Assembly: GCA_036785705.1 (NCBI GenBank)
Contig: JAWUZG010000056.1
Location: 15,854,001-15,918,000 of the forward strand
Source of the DNA: Acanthornis magna
Taxonomy: Eukaryota; Chordata; Aves; Passeriformes; Acanthizidae
DNA: 64,000 nt
Reading direction: 5' to 3'
This document shows, piece after piece, positions 37,353-49,473 of this stretch. The position numbers and the translations under genes are program-made. Position 1 is the stretch's first letter, and each line of letters starts with the position of its first letter. The notes under the pieces were generated by a model. It did no database searches and had not been told where the DNA came from. It was given only the letters and a program-made list of their open reading frames with translations.

Positions 37353-40300
37353 TGAGGGCTCACAGCACTGACACAGCTCTTGGAACTTCCTTTGCCAAGT
37401 GATCTCCTCTTGGTTTACTGAGTGGTACTTGCACTTGCAGGGATTGCTGTTTGTGTTGCTCCCAATGTGCTACGTAGTTAGAAAAAAGCTGTGCACTGTG
37501 TGCTTACAGAGTCCTGAAAAATGCTGCTGAAGTGGGAAAAATGTATTTATTTAACAGCCTTTGCCATCGTATCAAGAAAATATTGAACTTCTCTGAGAAG
37601 ATATAAAATGCCAATGACAACTGTCATTATGATAAAATGGTGTTTCTTCCGATTTTCCACAATATAAAGGATTTCGGTCCTTCCTTCCGTTCTTTTCGCC
37701 CAACAGCCCCAATCTCGTATTTTCTAAAAAGACACATGTCTAGTAGCTTTGCCTATGGCAGTCCTATCTCATTGTGACAGTAGATAACAAATGTTTGTCT
37801 TGCTAGTTTATAATAAAAAAGCAAAATTTATTCAAAGTAAATGTGACACAAAGTCAGAAAAAGTTGGCCATAGGCAGATTTTCAATTATTTTTTTTTTGT
37901 CTTGTAAATACTTTGATAAGCAGATATAACATTATTATTCTTCCATTACCCTTATATCTGTTCAGATAAGATGATGGTGATTTTCAAATACTTTTTTAAT
38001 TTCCGTTTTTAATTTTTCCCTTTTGTGTATTTGCATTTTCTGATCTGCACAGATGATAAAAATTTAGGGCTATGATTTAAAAAAACTTGTCTAACTTAAT
38101 CTAACAGGATTAGCTTTTGGCTCTATTTTAGCTAATTTCTCAGTGTGACCTTTATGCGTTTGTAAGTTCACATTGTTTATTCTCAAGAAGTGCATTGCAA
38201 ATGCTCCTTGAAGTTTTGGGTGCAGAAATCTCACTGTCCTTTCCTTGCACTTTTCTAGGCTGCTTTAAAAAAGTCAAAGGATGGTTATGATTAGAAAGAA
38301 AAAAAAATGTATATGACTATGTAAATGCTCCGGAATGAAATTAGATAAACCTGTTAAACATTATGACCCAAGGCCAATAAAATTTCCATCAATTTTCAGA
38401 TGTCCTACATTCAAAAGAAAGGAGTGACTTGAGTGTGCTTTATGTTCCTCAAAGATAATTTACCTTATGGTGCTGTACCATGAAAGAAAGACTTGTTCAA
38501 AGAGAAAGTGACACATTTTCTGCAAAACTTCACACATTAACTTAAAAAGGTTCCAAAAAAGACTTTCAAAAGGATAATTTACATTACTGAAGAGTTGATT
38601 TGGAGTCTACCACATTTGATTAGGAACTGGTATCAGCTGAGACTTGCTGCATTAAATTTCTCCTGAAGTTTATACAGAATTTGGTCCTGAGCAGTGTCCC
38701 TGAGTGTGTTTAGGTTTGTGTGCATGAAAAGTTTGCATGCTTAGAAACAATAATAGTGCTGCCTGCTTGTGAGTTGGACAATCCAGTGGCGTGTGGTCTC
38801 TGTGTGTCTCTGGTGGTGTCCCTTGTGCCATTGCTGCTGCTGCCACTAATCCTGTCACTGTCAGCGTGACTGGATGTCACACAAGTGTTGCCAGCCCGAG
38901 CAGGATTAGCCTTTCACTCATAATTTGCCCATTGGAGAGTTAATCTACTGCACTGAGTGTTTCCTAAAAAGAACAACTCCCAAAGAGGGCTTCCAAGCAT
39001 GTTTTCTTCGATGTTCTCTGTAAAACTGTGAAGACTTCAAAGACTTTATAAAAAATAGATCTTCGAGTTTCAAAATAACACTTCTGTTCAACAATTGAAA
39101 AAGGAGAGCAAAATAATAAATTCTGATGAATTGTTTCATCCTTAATTACATTGGTAGCATGAATCTTCATCATAGTGTCAGCTAGCATTGTGTTGGGAGA
39201 GCTGGCGAAGTTCAGCTGAACTCGGATGGGATGTGATTTCACTGCAGTGCCTCATTCTGCTGTGCTCACTGCTTTCCGTACAGCAGACACTGCACTGCAT
39301 TGCTAGGGAAAGACAGCTCTTCATGGCTCTTTATAATAAGGAACCATTTAAAATATAACTTAGCTTCTACTAGCGCAGCTTGTGCGGGATTTAAAGATCT
39401 GCATTCAAAAAGAGCTTTTGGGTTTAGATGACAGTTATTTATGGAAATTACTTTAGAGTGGTTGTCCTGTCATTCCTCTTGGGTCTCCGTTCCCCGTGTC
39501 TGGTGTTAGAAGTTTTTTTCAAAATTCCATGGATATCTAGGAGGATATTCTACGTAATATCCTAAATCAATTGCTAAAAAATATCTTCAGTGCAGCTGCA
39601 GAACAGTTGGATGGTAAATGTTTGCTATTATGTGTCTGAACACCCCCACTGTTCTATTGCATTTTAATTTTTAAGAATGATTCTTTGTTGTGTCTTCCTT
39701 AATTGTGATTAAGAGCTGGAAGAAACAATGCAATTAATAGCATATGTTAATTCATTACGCATTTTTAATGGCTTTGTTCCACAATTGTGCTCTTAAGGTT
39801 CATTTTTAGTATTTAAGATTTGCCTTGTAGAAATCAAATTTTAAACCAATTGAAGTAGTGTGCATTTAGGGTTTCGATTTAAGCCTCTAGTCTGATTGTA
39901 GAGATTCTTCAGACTGATAGAGGTTGAGTCTGTGCTGTGGTTTATCTTCACTGGGATGGGCAAGGTTTTAATCTCTTAAGTACCTGTTTTAATAAAACCT
40001 GTGAGAATTTAAAAATGACAACAACTCTGACAGCCACTCTACTTTTCTCAGGTTTGGTCATGATTGTCCAATGAGTTTAAAAAAATTATTTTAAGGGAGG
40101 AGATGGGGGAGAGGGATAAAAATACATGCAGCCAGTGTGAATACGTAAGCTTTAGCTTCCTGAAGGAATCAGGCAACACAGGACTGATGAGGAGGAAAAT
40201 GTGCTTTAGGTGGAGCATGGAAATGGTGTCCCTTGGAGATGGGGAAGAAGCTTCTGTGCTGTGGCACTTTGGTAGTTTGATGGCCATTCCTTTGTGCTCA

Positions 40301-42389
40301 GCAAACACTCCCAAATCGGTGCCGCCCTGGATCAATCAGGTCCTGAGCTTTGGCCTCAAGGCTCTGTTTAATTTGCCACTGCTGATGGAGCTTCCATCAG
40401 CATCGTTCAGCTGCTGTGAGAACTGCTGAGAGGTGACTCAGCTGAACTCCACGAGAATTAAAGGGAAAAAATCGTCCAGAATAAGCGTGTTGAAACTAAA
40501 ATATAATATCAAATGGCTAGAAGAAATTCTCTTAATGTCATATTTTGAATATACTTTGGATAAGATGAAGAAGTGGACCAGCTTCAGCCTAATGCAGAGT
40601 CATCAGTATCTACATTCTGTGGTAATCAGAATCCCTGAGAGGTTTTGCCTTTCAGAGGAGAGCTGATTAAAAGAGTTGCAGAAAAGTAATACGAGATTTC
40701 ATGTTATGAAGTTCTCTTGAGGACTTGTTTTCATTTAAATGCACAACATTTTTTTGTTCTGCAAATTGTAAATCTTGTAGCTGCTGTCTTTAACAGTTTC
40801 TTGGTTCATTTATTTGGCTGTGGTAAATGCAATTCTTGAACATGAAGTAAGTTTTGTCACGTTTTCTACTATTTAAATGTAGCACTTAAATAATCTGAAT
40901 TCTTGAGGGCCATTTGGGAATGTGTGACACCAAAGATGTAAGTCGAAAAGATCAGCATAAATAAATGATGGTTATTTCATATTATTACATTAGTTCATGT
41001 ATGAACTTGACTTAGACATGACATTGTGTTTTCACAGCAGCTGAACTTCATTTTTTTTAGAGATTTCTCCTTTTATTCAGTGAATTGATACTTCATTTTG
41101 ATTTAGAATTGTCGAGTTCTATATGGATGTACTGTCAGAAGGAAATGTTCTGAACCTTCTCACTCACAACTAACTATAAAGTTTCCCTTTGTTTCTGATG
41201 GTTATAATGCATATGATATTTCAGCTCCTTTCATTCTCAAGAAATATTATTTCTCTTTGTGTAAGAGTTACTATATCATTTGAAATAAAAAAAAATCCAG
41301 GGAGAGGCATAATAAAAATTACTCTGAGCAGAGTCCCAAAGCCAAGGCTCTCTGTTTTGCTGTATCCATTTAGATTTGGTTTGACTTTAGCCTTGAAAAC
41401 GTTTGATGTGCAGTGGTGGCTCTTCAGGTTTACATTTTGGTCTTGTAGTTGGAATGCATGTTTGGGGAGCAGATGACTTAAAGGAGGGAGGGTTGTAGTC
41501 AAATTTGGTTTTAAGTTTCTTATTTGACAAGGATTAGCTTTTTTTTTTGCCCATTACTTGAGAGGTACTTCTCTTTAGAAACAGCAAGTTTTGTAGCATC
41601 TTGTTCTAAGATTTAATTAAAAGTGAGGTTATGTTTACTCAGCACATGCTGGAGTTAATTATAGATTTACTGAAATGAAAAGCTTAATGTTTTGCCAAGT
41701 CAAGAGCAAAAGCTAAGTAATTAAAGAAGAGGGTATGGTTTATGATCCCAGCCCATCTTTTGGCAAAATTCCCTTTAAGAAGGGGAAAAAAAAATCAGCA
41801 GTTGTCTTTACATGGGCTAGACCAAGGTTCCCTTTGTGTTTATTGTTCGGGAACTTTAAAAACCAAGAGTTCAGTGCATTGCCCAAGTTTAAAAAAAAAA
41901 AAAATAGTGGCTAAATAATAGTGAATTTGTTGTCAAAAGTGGGATGCTGTTTGTTTGAATGTTAAAGGGAAGTGCAGGTGACAGAGCAGCCCTTGCTGGA
42001 GGGGTGAGGGCTCTGCCAGAGTCCAGGGCAGGCTCAGCAAATGCCCTTCCTGCCCCAGGGGAGGGAATGTGTGGCTCCCATTGCAAATCCACAGTTCTGT
42101 GGTGTCCCTGGAGACTTCTGCATCTTGCATCTACTTGTTGCCATTTTGCTTCCTTTATGCAGACTGAAGGAAAATAAATCTGTGTGCCTTCGGTGTATTT
42201 AAAGTGCAAACTGCAGCAATATTAGGGGAGGTTAACAGCACGGAGACCCTTCCTTTCAGTTCTATTCAAATCCTTTTCCTTTTTAAGGCAAATTGTTTTA
42301 GAAATACAGTTTAAGACTCCTTAAAATACATTTGTAGGCTTATAAAACTTTATCTTCAAAGCATTTGAGAAAGATCCTGTGAAGCTGAT

Positions 42390-42530
42390 AAGGGAGTGTT
42401 ATCCTCATTTTACAGAGTGGAAAAAAAGTGTTTTTAACAGAAGTGATTTGCTCCAGGCCACAGCAGGAGTCAGTGTTAGCCAGAAATAGAACTTGGGTGT
42501 TCCCATTCCATTTGTTAAGACCACACCTTT
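42390..42530 (+). mobile_element. MIR-family SINE relic, forward orientation
   Basis: The order of landmarks matches the MIR 3' half: TTATCCTCATTTTACAGA, then a diverged GAGGAAACTGAGGC segment, GTGATTTGCTCCAGGCCACA, CAGGAGTCAGTG...AGAAATAGAACTTGGGTG, and TTAAGACCACA near the end. This type of core SINE is shared by amniotes and is old. The match is by remembered consensus, not by alignment. Confidence 0.6.
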
Positions 42531-45500
42531 TTGAGGCTGATCATATTTAATGTTAGGGAGGATTGAGTCTTCCCACCCATTATTAGGAAATTAATAATTA
42601 TCTCTCCATAATGAGTAACCCTCTAAGTTAATGGGAAATTAATAGCGGTAGGATCAGTGAGTTTTTGTGACTTAAACAACTTGTCCTTCCAGAAGGCTGG
42701 AAGATGAATTTTAAAATATATACCTTTTATAGATAAATATTAGAGAATTTTCTCCTGCATAGGTAACTTCAGTGTAATGACAAGAAGGGTTCAATCATTA
42801 CTAAAATTATATACCAAACGATAATTGTTGATTGCGGCTTTGTCTATTTATACAGTAACCCTTGGAATGTTGAGTGATTATTGCAAAGTCTGCTTTGCTT
42901 TGGAATTTGCTTTACTAATTGGGGGCAGGAGAAACTTCCAGATACAAAAACTGCATATTCATTTCTCTGACTTTTTTAGTGTTGCTCTAAAGTACAATAT
43001 CTATATTTACTATTCATACCAGTATTTAACTGGTAAAGACTTCTTGAATACCCAGCTTAGAATTCTGAATAGAGCTCAATGTAAGGGATTTCAGTAAATC
43101 TTAATTAAAGGCACATAAACATGACTTCTTCCCTCCCTTCGTTTCACAGTAGATTTCCACTGATGGGTACAGCGTGCCAGTAATTCCATTCTTAGTCTAG
43201 ACCCTGGCATGAAAATATGTAGTCCTAACTCATTTTTTTTTAACTTGTGTTCCACATTTTGATTTACAGGCTTCAAAAGGAAGGGGAATAAATTTGGCTT
43301 CTTACCTGATCCCCGCAGATTTCCCTTCTGCTTTTATTACTGTCTCTGGTTAGGGCAGATCACTTTGATACTTAATAAAATTCAAATTTTTTTTGTAATG
43401 GTTGTGAGTTTAAAAGCAAAGGCACAAACCGATGCAGACCCTGTTCTTTTTTCCAAGTTGGCATAACCTTAGTCCACTCTGCTTTCCTAATTTAGTAACA
43501 TGTATAAAAATATGCGCGACGGGACAGGTTTGGTACGCCAGGCACCCATCCAGGAGCGTGGTGTTTTTAAGTAAATGGACTTGTGGGGATTTGAGGAAAA
43601 CACAGATTAGGTTACATGAGCTTTGCACTCTGGAAGTATGTGACTATTTAAAGGAGCATGGCCTCCTAAATAAAAATATGTTAATTATTATAATAATATG
43701 TTGTTTTCCTTGGAGTAGTTGATGCCTAATTATTAAAAATAAGGTTTTCTTTGCACAGGTCTGTAAAATATATGCTCTGTTTAATAATTCAATTCTGGCC
43801 TCAGTTTGCTGTATAAAACCAAGAGTCAGCCTACTAAGCTTTACATTACCTCTTTGGTTCAGCAGCAGCTAATTATTAGTTCTTTTCCTAAATCAGTGCA
43901 AGACTTACCCACAATTGCCTGTTACTGTATTGAGTTTTTCACATCAGGATTAGTAAGCCTTTGGTAATTATGCTGTATTAATCCAGAAGCACCATAAAAA
44001 TACCTGATGGTATCTCTAAGTCATTCCCTTAGATTTCTAGGAGGAAAAGGTTTTAAATGTTTTGGTCTTATATAAATGCCAAAACAGCCCTATCCAGGCA
44101 GTCTGTAAAGACTGAATATTTTATAAGAAAAATTTCCCCTATGAAATTACAGCGGGGAGGAGTGGGGAACAAAATGGCAACGTGGATGGGAAATGATTGG
44201 GATTGGATTTTGAGACCTGACCAGAGGTGACCAAAGCACAGGGCAGTATATTGTACAGCTGCTATTCCTTACGGATTAACTTCCATGCACGTCCAAACAC
44301 AGTGGTACCCATTTAATTAAAGGATGTTGGTTGCTTGAGATTTTATAACAGTCTGCCCTGCTCAAACATTTGGTTTGGGTTAAAATCTCAGGAGGACTAC
44401 TAGTACTTCTGAGTGCTTGAAATTTATGGGGAGGGAAGTGAAGACAGAGAATAAAAGAATTCCACTAAATTCCTGGAAATTTTCGTTAACTGAAGTTTTT
44501 CCTGTATACCCTCACCTGTGTAGAATGTCAGAATGAGTCATCTGTGCATAGAGCTGCTCACTGTTCTCTCTTTGTCTACTTGCCCCTTCTTAGAGTTATT
44601 TTCTTTTCCACTTCCCCCCCATCGAGGGGCTGTTAAAAGCTTCTTTGTTACTATCATACCACATTTTTCAGTGTACCACAGAAGGTTCATAATGTCACTG
44701 GACGCTGGTAGCAAAAATAGTATAAACATAGTCAGAAGAATTCCAGGCCTATATTTTATGCTTCAAAATGTTGTTCCAATATAGGCTTTCGTTCCAGCCC
44801 TTCTTCCAGATGGGTTTGCATTGGGTGTGCTGGAACTGAAATATTTTCCGTAACTGTAGCAGAAATGACGTTAAGAAACAAAAAACCCACGAAAAGTATC
44901 TCTTTCAACAATGGCCTGCGGTATTCCTGGTATTCCTCATTCTGGTGCTGCACAGCAGGTCCTCAGAAATGCATGTGCTGAGTATGTATGTGTTGTAATT
45001 CAGTAATCTGAAAACTAATGGGAACCAGTTGGAAGAAGCCATCAGCGTCGCTCATTGTAACATTTAAATTATGGATTCAAATATTGCTTTGTGTACCAGG
45101 CTTATTGGACTAGAAAATTCCATCTTAAAATTTGCTATTCAAATTTAGAGCAATCAGTGGAAAAAGTATTTGGAAATTAAGCTCCTTTAATGAGCATAGG
45201 TTTCGTTAAAAAAAAAAAAAAGAAATTTTGATATGGTTCAGTGCATTCTATTTTCAAGTACCTGCAATTTTATAAAATAGGTTTTAACTTCTATGGTCAT
45301 TCCATGTCAGAAAAAAAGATAGGCACAAACTGAACCTGGCATTGAGGCTTCATGTCAATAAATGGAAGCCTAAAATCCTATTGTAGCACAAGGTAATGGC
45401 CAAGTGGTTTGAGTTTCCTAATATTAGTTTTACTATATTTAAAGGTCACTCAAAATTGTGACATAACTGTATTGATTTTGATTTGTTTCTTTTTTGCACA

Positions 45501-46736
45501 TTTTAGCAAGATTATAATGGTTTTGGATCAATCACACTTTTTTTTGGCCTCAGTTTTGATGATGCTTTATCTTGAAAACTGTCTGTGCCTGATTGAGTTT
45601 TGACTGTATTTAAACATGAGCAGTATGCTGATGTAATTACTGAGTTCATTAATAGTTCCGAGAGTGTCTAGGAGCAGGGTGCTGTACATCAGCATCTCAG
45701 CCATCCTTGTTTTGTTGGAATTCTTTGTATGATCTGGGCAGAGCCTGACCTGCAAATGTTCCCTTTTTATGTGGCAGTTCTTCCTGTCCACCAAATGTTA
45801 GTGACGGTTATGATGGCATCACCTGTCTGGGCAGAGACATCTCCGAATGACACCACCTGAGTTCTAATTGTTCAATACTTCATTAATAAACTGTTGAACA
45901 AAGCTGATTGTAGAGGGTAACGCAGTGTCTGTGCAAGGCTGCCTGTCACCTGCTGTTGCCCAGTTTTTTTTTATTTCTGATTCTGATTTTATTCTCAATT
46001 CCAAATCCTAGATCCCTGTGTTTTTCATTTTGAAGCTGGATTCTGAGAATGGGCCAATGCTGCCATTTGTTCCCTTCTGTTCCGTGTGAGATGCTAGTGA
46101 AAGATTTCCATGCACCAAACTCACAGAATTACCCTCTCCAGCCCCTCCCCGTTCTTTCCCTCCTTTGAAGAGCTGCTCAGAACCCTGCTGAGGTGTAGGT
46201 GAGAGCAGGAAGAGCCAAACTAATTATTCCCGGTGGTGCTCCCAAGCCTGTTGAGCTTCTGGCTTAGCAGTGCTCCTGAAAATGCGAACCTTGCAGGGAC
46301 ACGTCTGTTTGCTGAGCTCTGGGCCATGGGCTTTCCCCTTAGCTGTTCCCCTGCAGGGCTCTGAGATAGGAGATAAAGGAGTTGGAGCTGCCTCTGATGG
46401 TGGGCACTTGGATGATTCTGGAATTCCTGAGAGGATGGGAGCAGATCTGACTGGATTCTCTATTGTTCAGAGATTTGGTGCTGCCTCTCCTGGCTCGTTC
46501 TGCTGCTCTGCAGTCCTTGATTTCTCAAGTGACTGTAAGCCTCGTTTCTCCAGGGGTTTTCCTCTTGTTTGTGGGGTTAGACAGGAATTTCGAAGCTGTT
46601 GAGAGTGCTTTAAGTAATCCTGACAGCCATTCATCTGAAGCTTAAAACTCTGTGAAGATGTTGGAGGTCTTAACATGACTGTAGAAACGTGGTAGTTATG
46701 TTGCATGTTCTTAGCCTTTTTATTAAATAAGGAGTC

Positions 46737-47384
46737 TTAAGTACGACTCATTTCAACACAGTTCATTAAACATAAAATTGCATAACATTTTTCTAGTAAA
46801 CTCAATTGGAGATTTCTCAGTGAATTGTTAAAATACAGATTTTTTTTTAAAGGAAAAGGCTTGTATATCCAAGTAACTTCCAAATTTGCTTTTAAAAGCC
46901 AGTTCTGTGGCATATGCAAAATAATAAATTGAAAGAAATTTAAGATTAAATATTGATTTTTAATGCTAGAGTTAGAAACTGTCTTTAGACAATAAAATGA
47001 GTAATAGGGTGATGTGGAAATGCTGCTATGACAGACAGATAGTTGATACAGTAACATACCAGGCAGGCATTCAGACATCTGACAGAAGAAATGACAGCCT
47101 GAAGTTTTTAGGGTATGTGAGAACAGACCCCTGATGAAATTCCTCTCCCCACTCCTGCCATGGGTAGAACTGCCACTTGGGAGCTGAGGGCTTCGGAAAG
47201 AAAGTCTCCTGACCTTTGAATGTCCCCCCAATGTCATGCTGAGCCGGGGGCCACGAGACAAAAGTGGGAAGTTTATACAGCAATATATAACTTTAAAGAA
47301 CATTAAGTTGTCATTGCTGCTTTGATCAGTGATAGAATATACTTTGATAAAACTCAGATAAAGGGCTTCAGGCTGTAGCATCAA
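46737..47384 (-). other. Unexplained 215-codon antisense ORF in LRRC28 intron 5
   Basis: An uninterrupted minus-strand frame of 215 codons starts at 47384. A second minus frame is open at 47071-47283 and gives a protein-like peptide rich in W, P and aromatic residues (PTFVSWPPAQHDIGGTFKGQ...). I recognise no domain and see no clear promoter. It may be a chance ORF, a relic of a retrocopy, or an unrecognised exon. Confidence 0.15.
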
Positions 47385-49439
47385 AACAATGCGTTGTGTT
47401 CCTTTTAGTTTGAAAAATGTAATTCTACAGTCTGTTTTTAAGAAGTGGAATGTGCTCGTGTGAACTGATTAGACCTGGCACACAGACCTAAATAATGAAG
47501 GTCAAATAGAATTATTTGGTTTTTACGTTTTGATTGTTTGAAAACTTGGGTTTGATGTTTATGGGGAGGACTCGTGGTGACACAGTTATATACCACAGAA
47601 AAAAATCAGTCTGGAAGTGACCATAGTTGTGTTTGAATTCAGTCATTATTCCATTTATGCGGTTTCTTTTATGTGAGTTTATTGTCTGCATAGCAAATGA
47701 AGGGAAGGAGAAGTGGAGGGTCTTTGGTTGCTTTTGGCCAATCTTACTCCTGTGGAGTTGAATCTAAGATACAGAAAAGCAGACTAGCAGGAATTTCATT
47801 TTGCAGGGACATATTTCTTGCTTGGAGTGTTTGAAGGTGTTAGTGACATAGGAAATCCATAAAGACTATAAAACATAACATTTCTCATTGCTTTAATTTT
47901 ATGGGTTATCAGAGTAGGCTCTAAAGCTTAATAGATCATTACTCTGTTCATAGCTCTGGCAAATCCCCTCCCACCCCCAAAATTCTTGGTGGCATCTCTG
48001 ATAATCTTTGTAAATGAGAAGGTGTGATGGCTCATTGCTTGTGTGGCTGGTTTGCTGTACAACTGTCATCAGCACTGGTGAAAATTCATCTCATCGCTGT
48101 TGTGTTTATTATGATAGACTGCTTGGATCTATGCTAAAGATATTTGGGGGGAAGGGGGTTAGTTTGCTTTTGTGCTTTTAAAAAACCCAACCTAACCCCA
48201 AAAGAAATCTTTAGGATCTTTTAACTTTATTCTTACATAAGAAAAAAAAAAACCTACATCAAAAGAAAATTGACATAAGTTACTGTAACTTTTTAAAGGT
48301 GTCATTCCCCTCCTTTTGAAACTTCTTCCCTCAACATGCTGAATCCTCTGAGAGCTCAGCGGAGCCTCTTCTTTGGAATTTGATCCAAGGGTTTTTCCGT
48401 GCTAGGGCTGGCAGCACTCACGTTCTGAGCAGCGCCCCGGGGCTGTCACGAGGTGGATTCTCCTCGTTGCGCAATGCGTGTATCAGCCTGTCTCCACTCG
48501 ACGATGGGACCTCTAATAAGTCTTTTCCCTCTGTTCTTACAGAAATCACTTCTAATTGAGGGCATACTCTTAAAAATTAACCTCAAGTAATCATAGAGTG
48601 CCTAATCTTGGAGCAGCTTCCTAAGTAAAGGAATTGAAAAAAAAGTTCGTTTGTAATTCATCTGTCAGCACTGAATTCTTCTGCTGATGTCTGATAGTAA
48701 AGATAAGCCTTTACTGATTGCCTGGCTCAAGACACATGTGAGATATAGAAACCTCACTTCTGCAACTTCAAAACAGATGCTTTTTAAAGTACTTGTAAAA
48801 GTCTTTGGTTTAGAGCTGTTACCCAAAAGTGAAGCTGAACTTCAAGGGAGTTTGAAGGGTGTCTCCTGTAAACGTTTGCCAATAGCTGTTCACACGGCTG
48901 AAGACAGATGTGTATTGATAAGGCTGAGACCAAACCTCCGAGGTGGAGATGTATTTTGAGAAAGATGTTTCCCATCCAGATGGTGTTGGGCTTTCTGTAT
49001 TATGAGAGCTTCTTTAATACCAACAATCTGTTCAATGGTGTTTAGCCAGGCTTTCAGAGAACCTCAGCTTTGAACAGATACTAAACTGCAGGTGTTTTTT
49101 CTCTGAAATTGTTTATCAGTTTGTAAATGTGTGAAAAAAGAAATGGTAGTAACTGCTTTGCAGTTTCCAGGTTTACCTCAGAAAGGCCTAGTGATTTCAG
49201 TGTGCAGGACTGCCAAGGAGCTCTGACTTTGTTTTGCTGCACTGGCTTATTTTGGGGAGAGTCCTAAAACAAGCTCAATTAATCCATACAAGCAAAACCA
49301 GCTTTTCAGGGGGATTGTGTCCTTGCTTACTGCCTTTACTGGCATTGTTTTAAAGTAAAATTATCTTTTAACTCTAACTGAACTAAACTAATTTGCTAGT
49401 AATTTTTCATGTAAAACCTCTTACTAATTTGAAAATTGT

Positions 49440-49442
<3 letters not shown>

Positions 49443-49472
<30 letters not shown>
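49443..49472. repeat. 30-base homopolymer T run
   Basis: Thirty uninterrupted T occur at 49443-49472. It could be a simple poly(T) tract or the reverse-strand tail of a retrocopy. No target-site duplication or coding relic is evident to its right. Confidence 0.95.

Positions 49473-49473
<1 letters not shown>

Noticed and set aside
40064..40429. 121-codon ORF in intron 5
   Set aside because: No recognisable family, no splice-consistent borders, and overlapping opposite-strand ORFs of similar size indicate locally low stop density.
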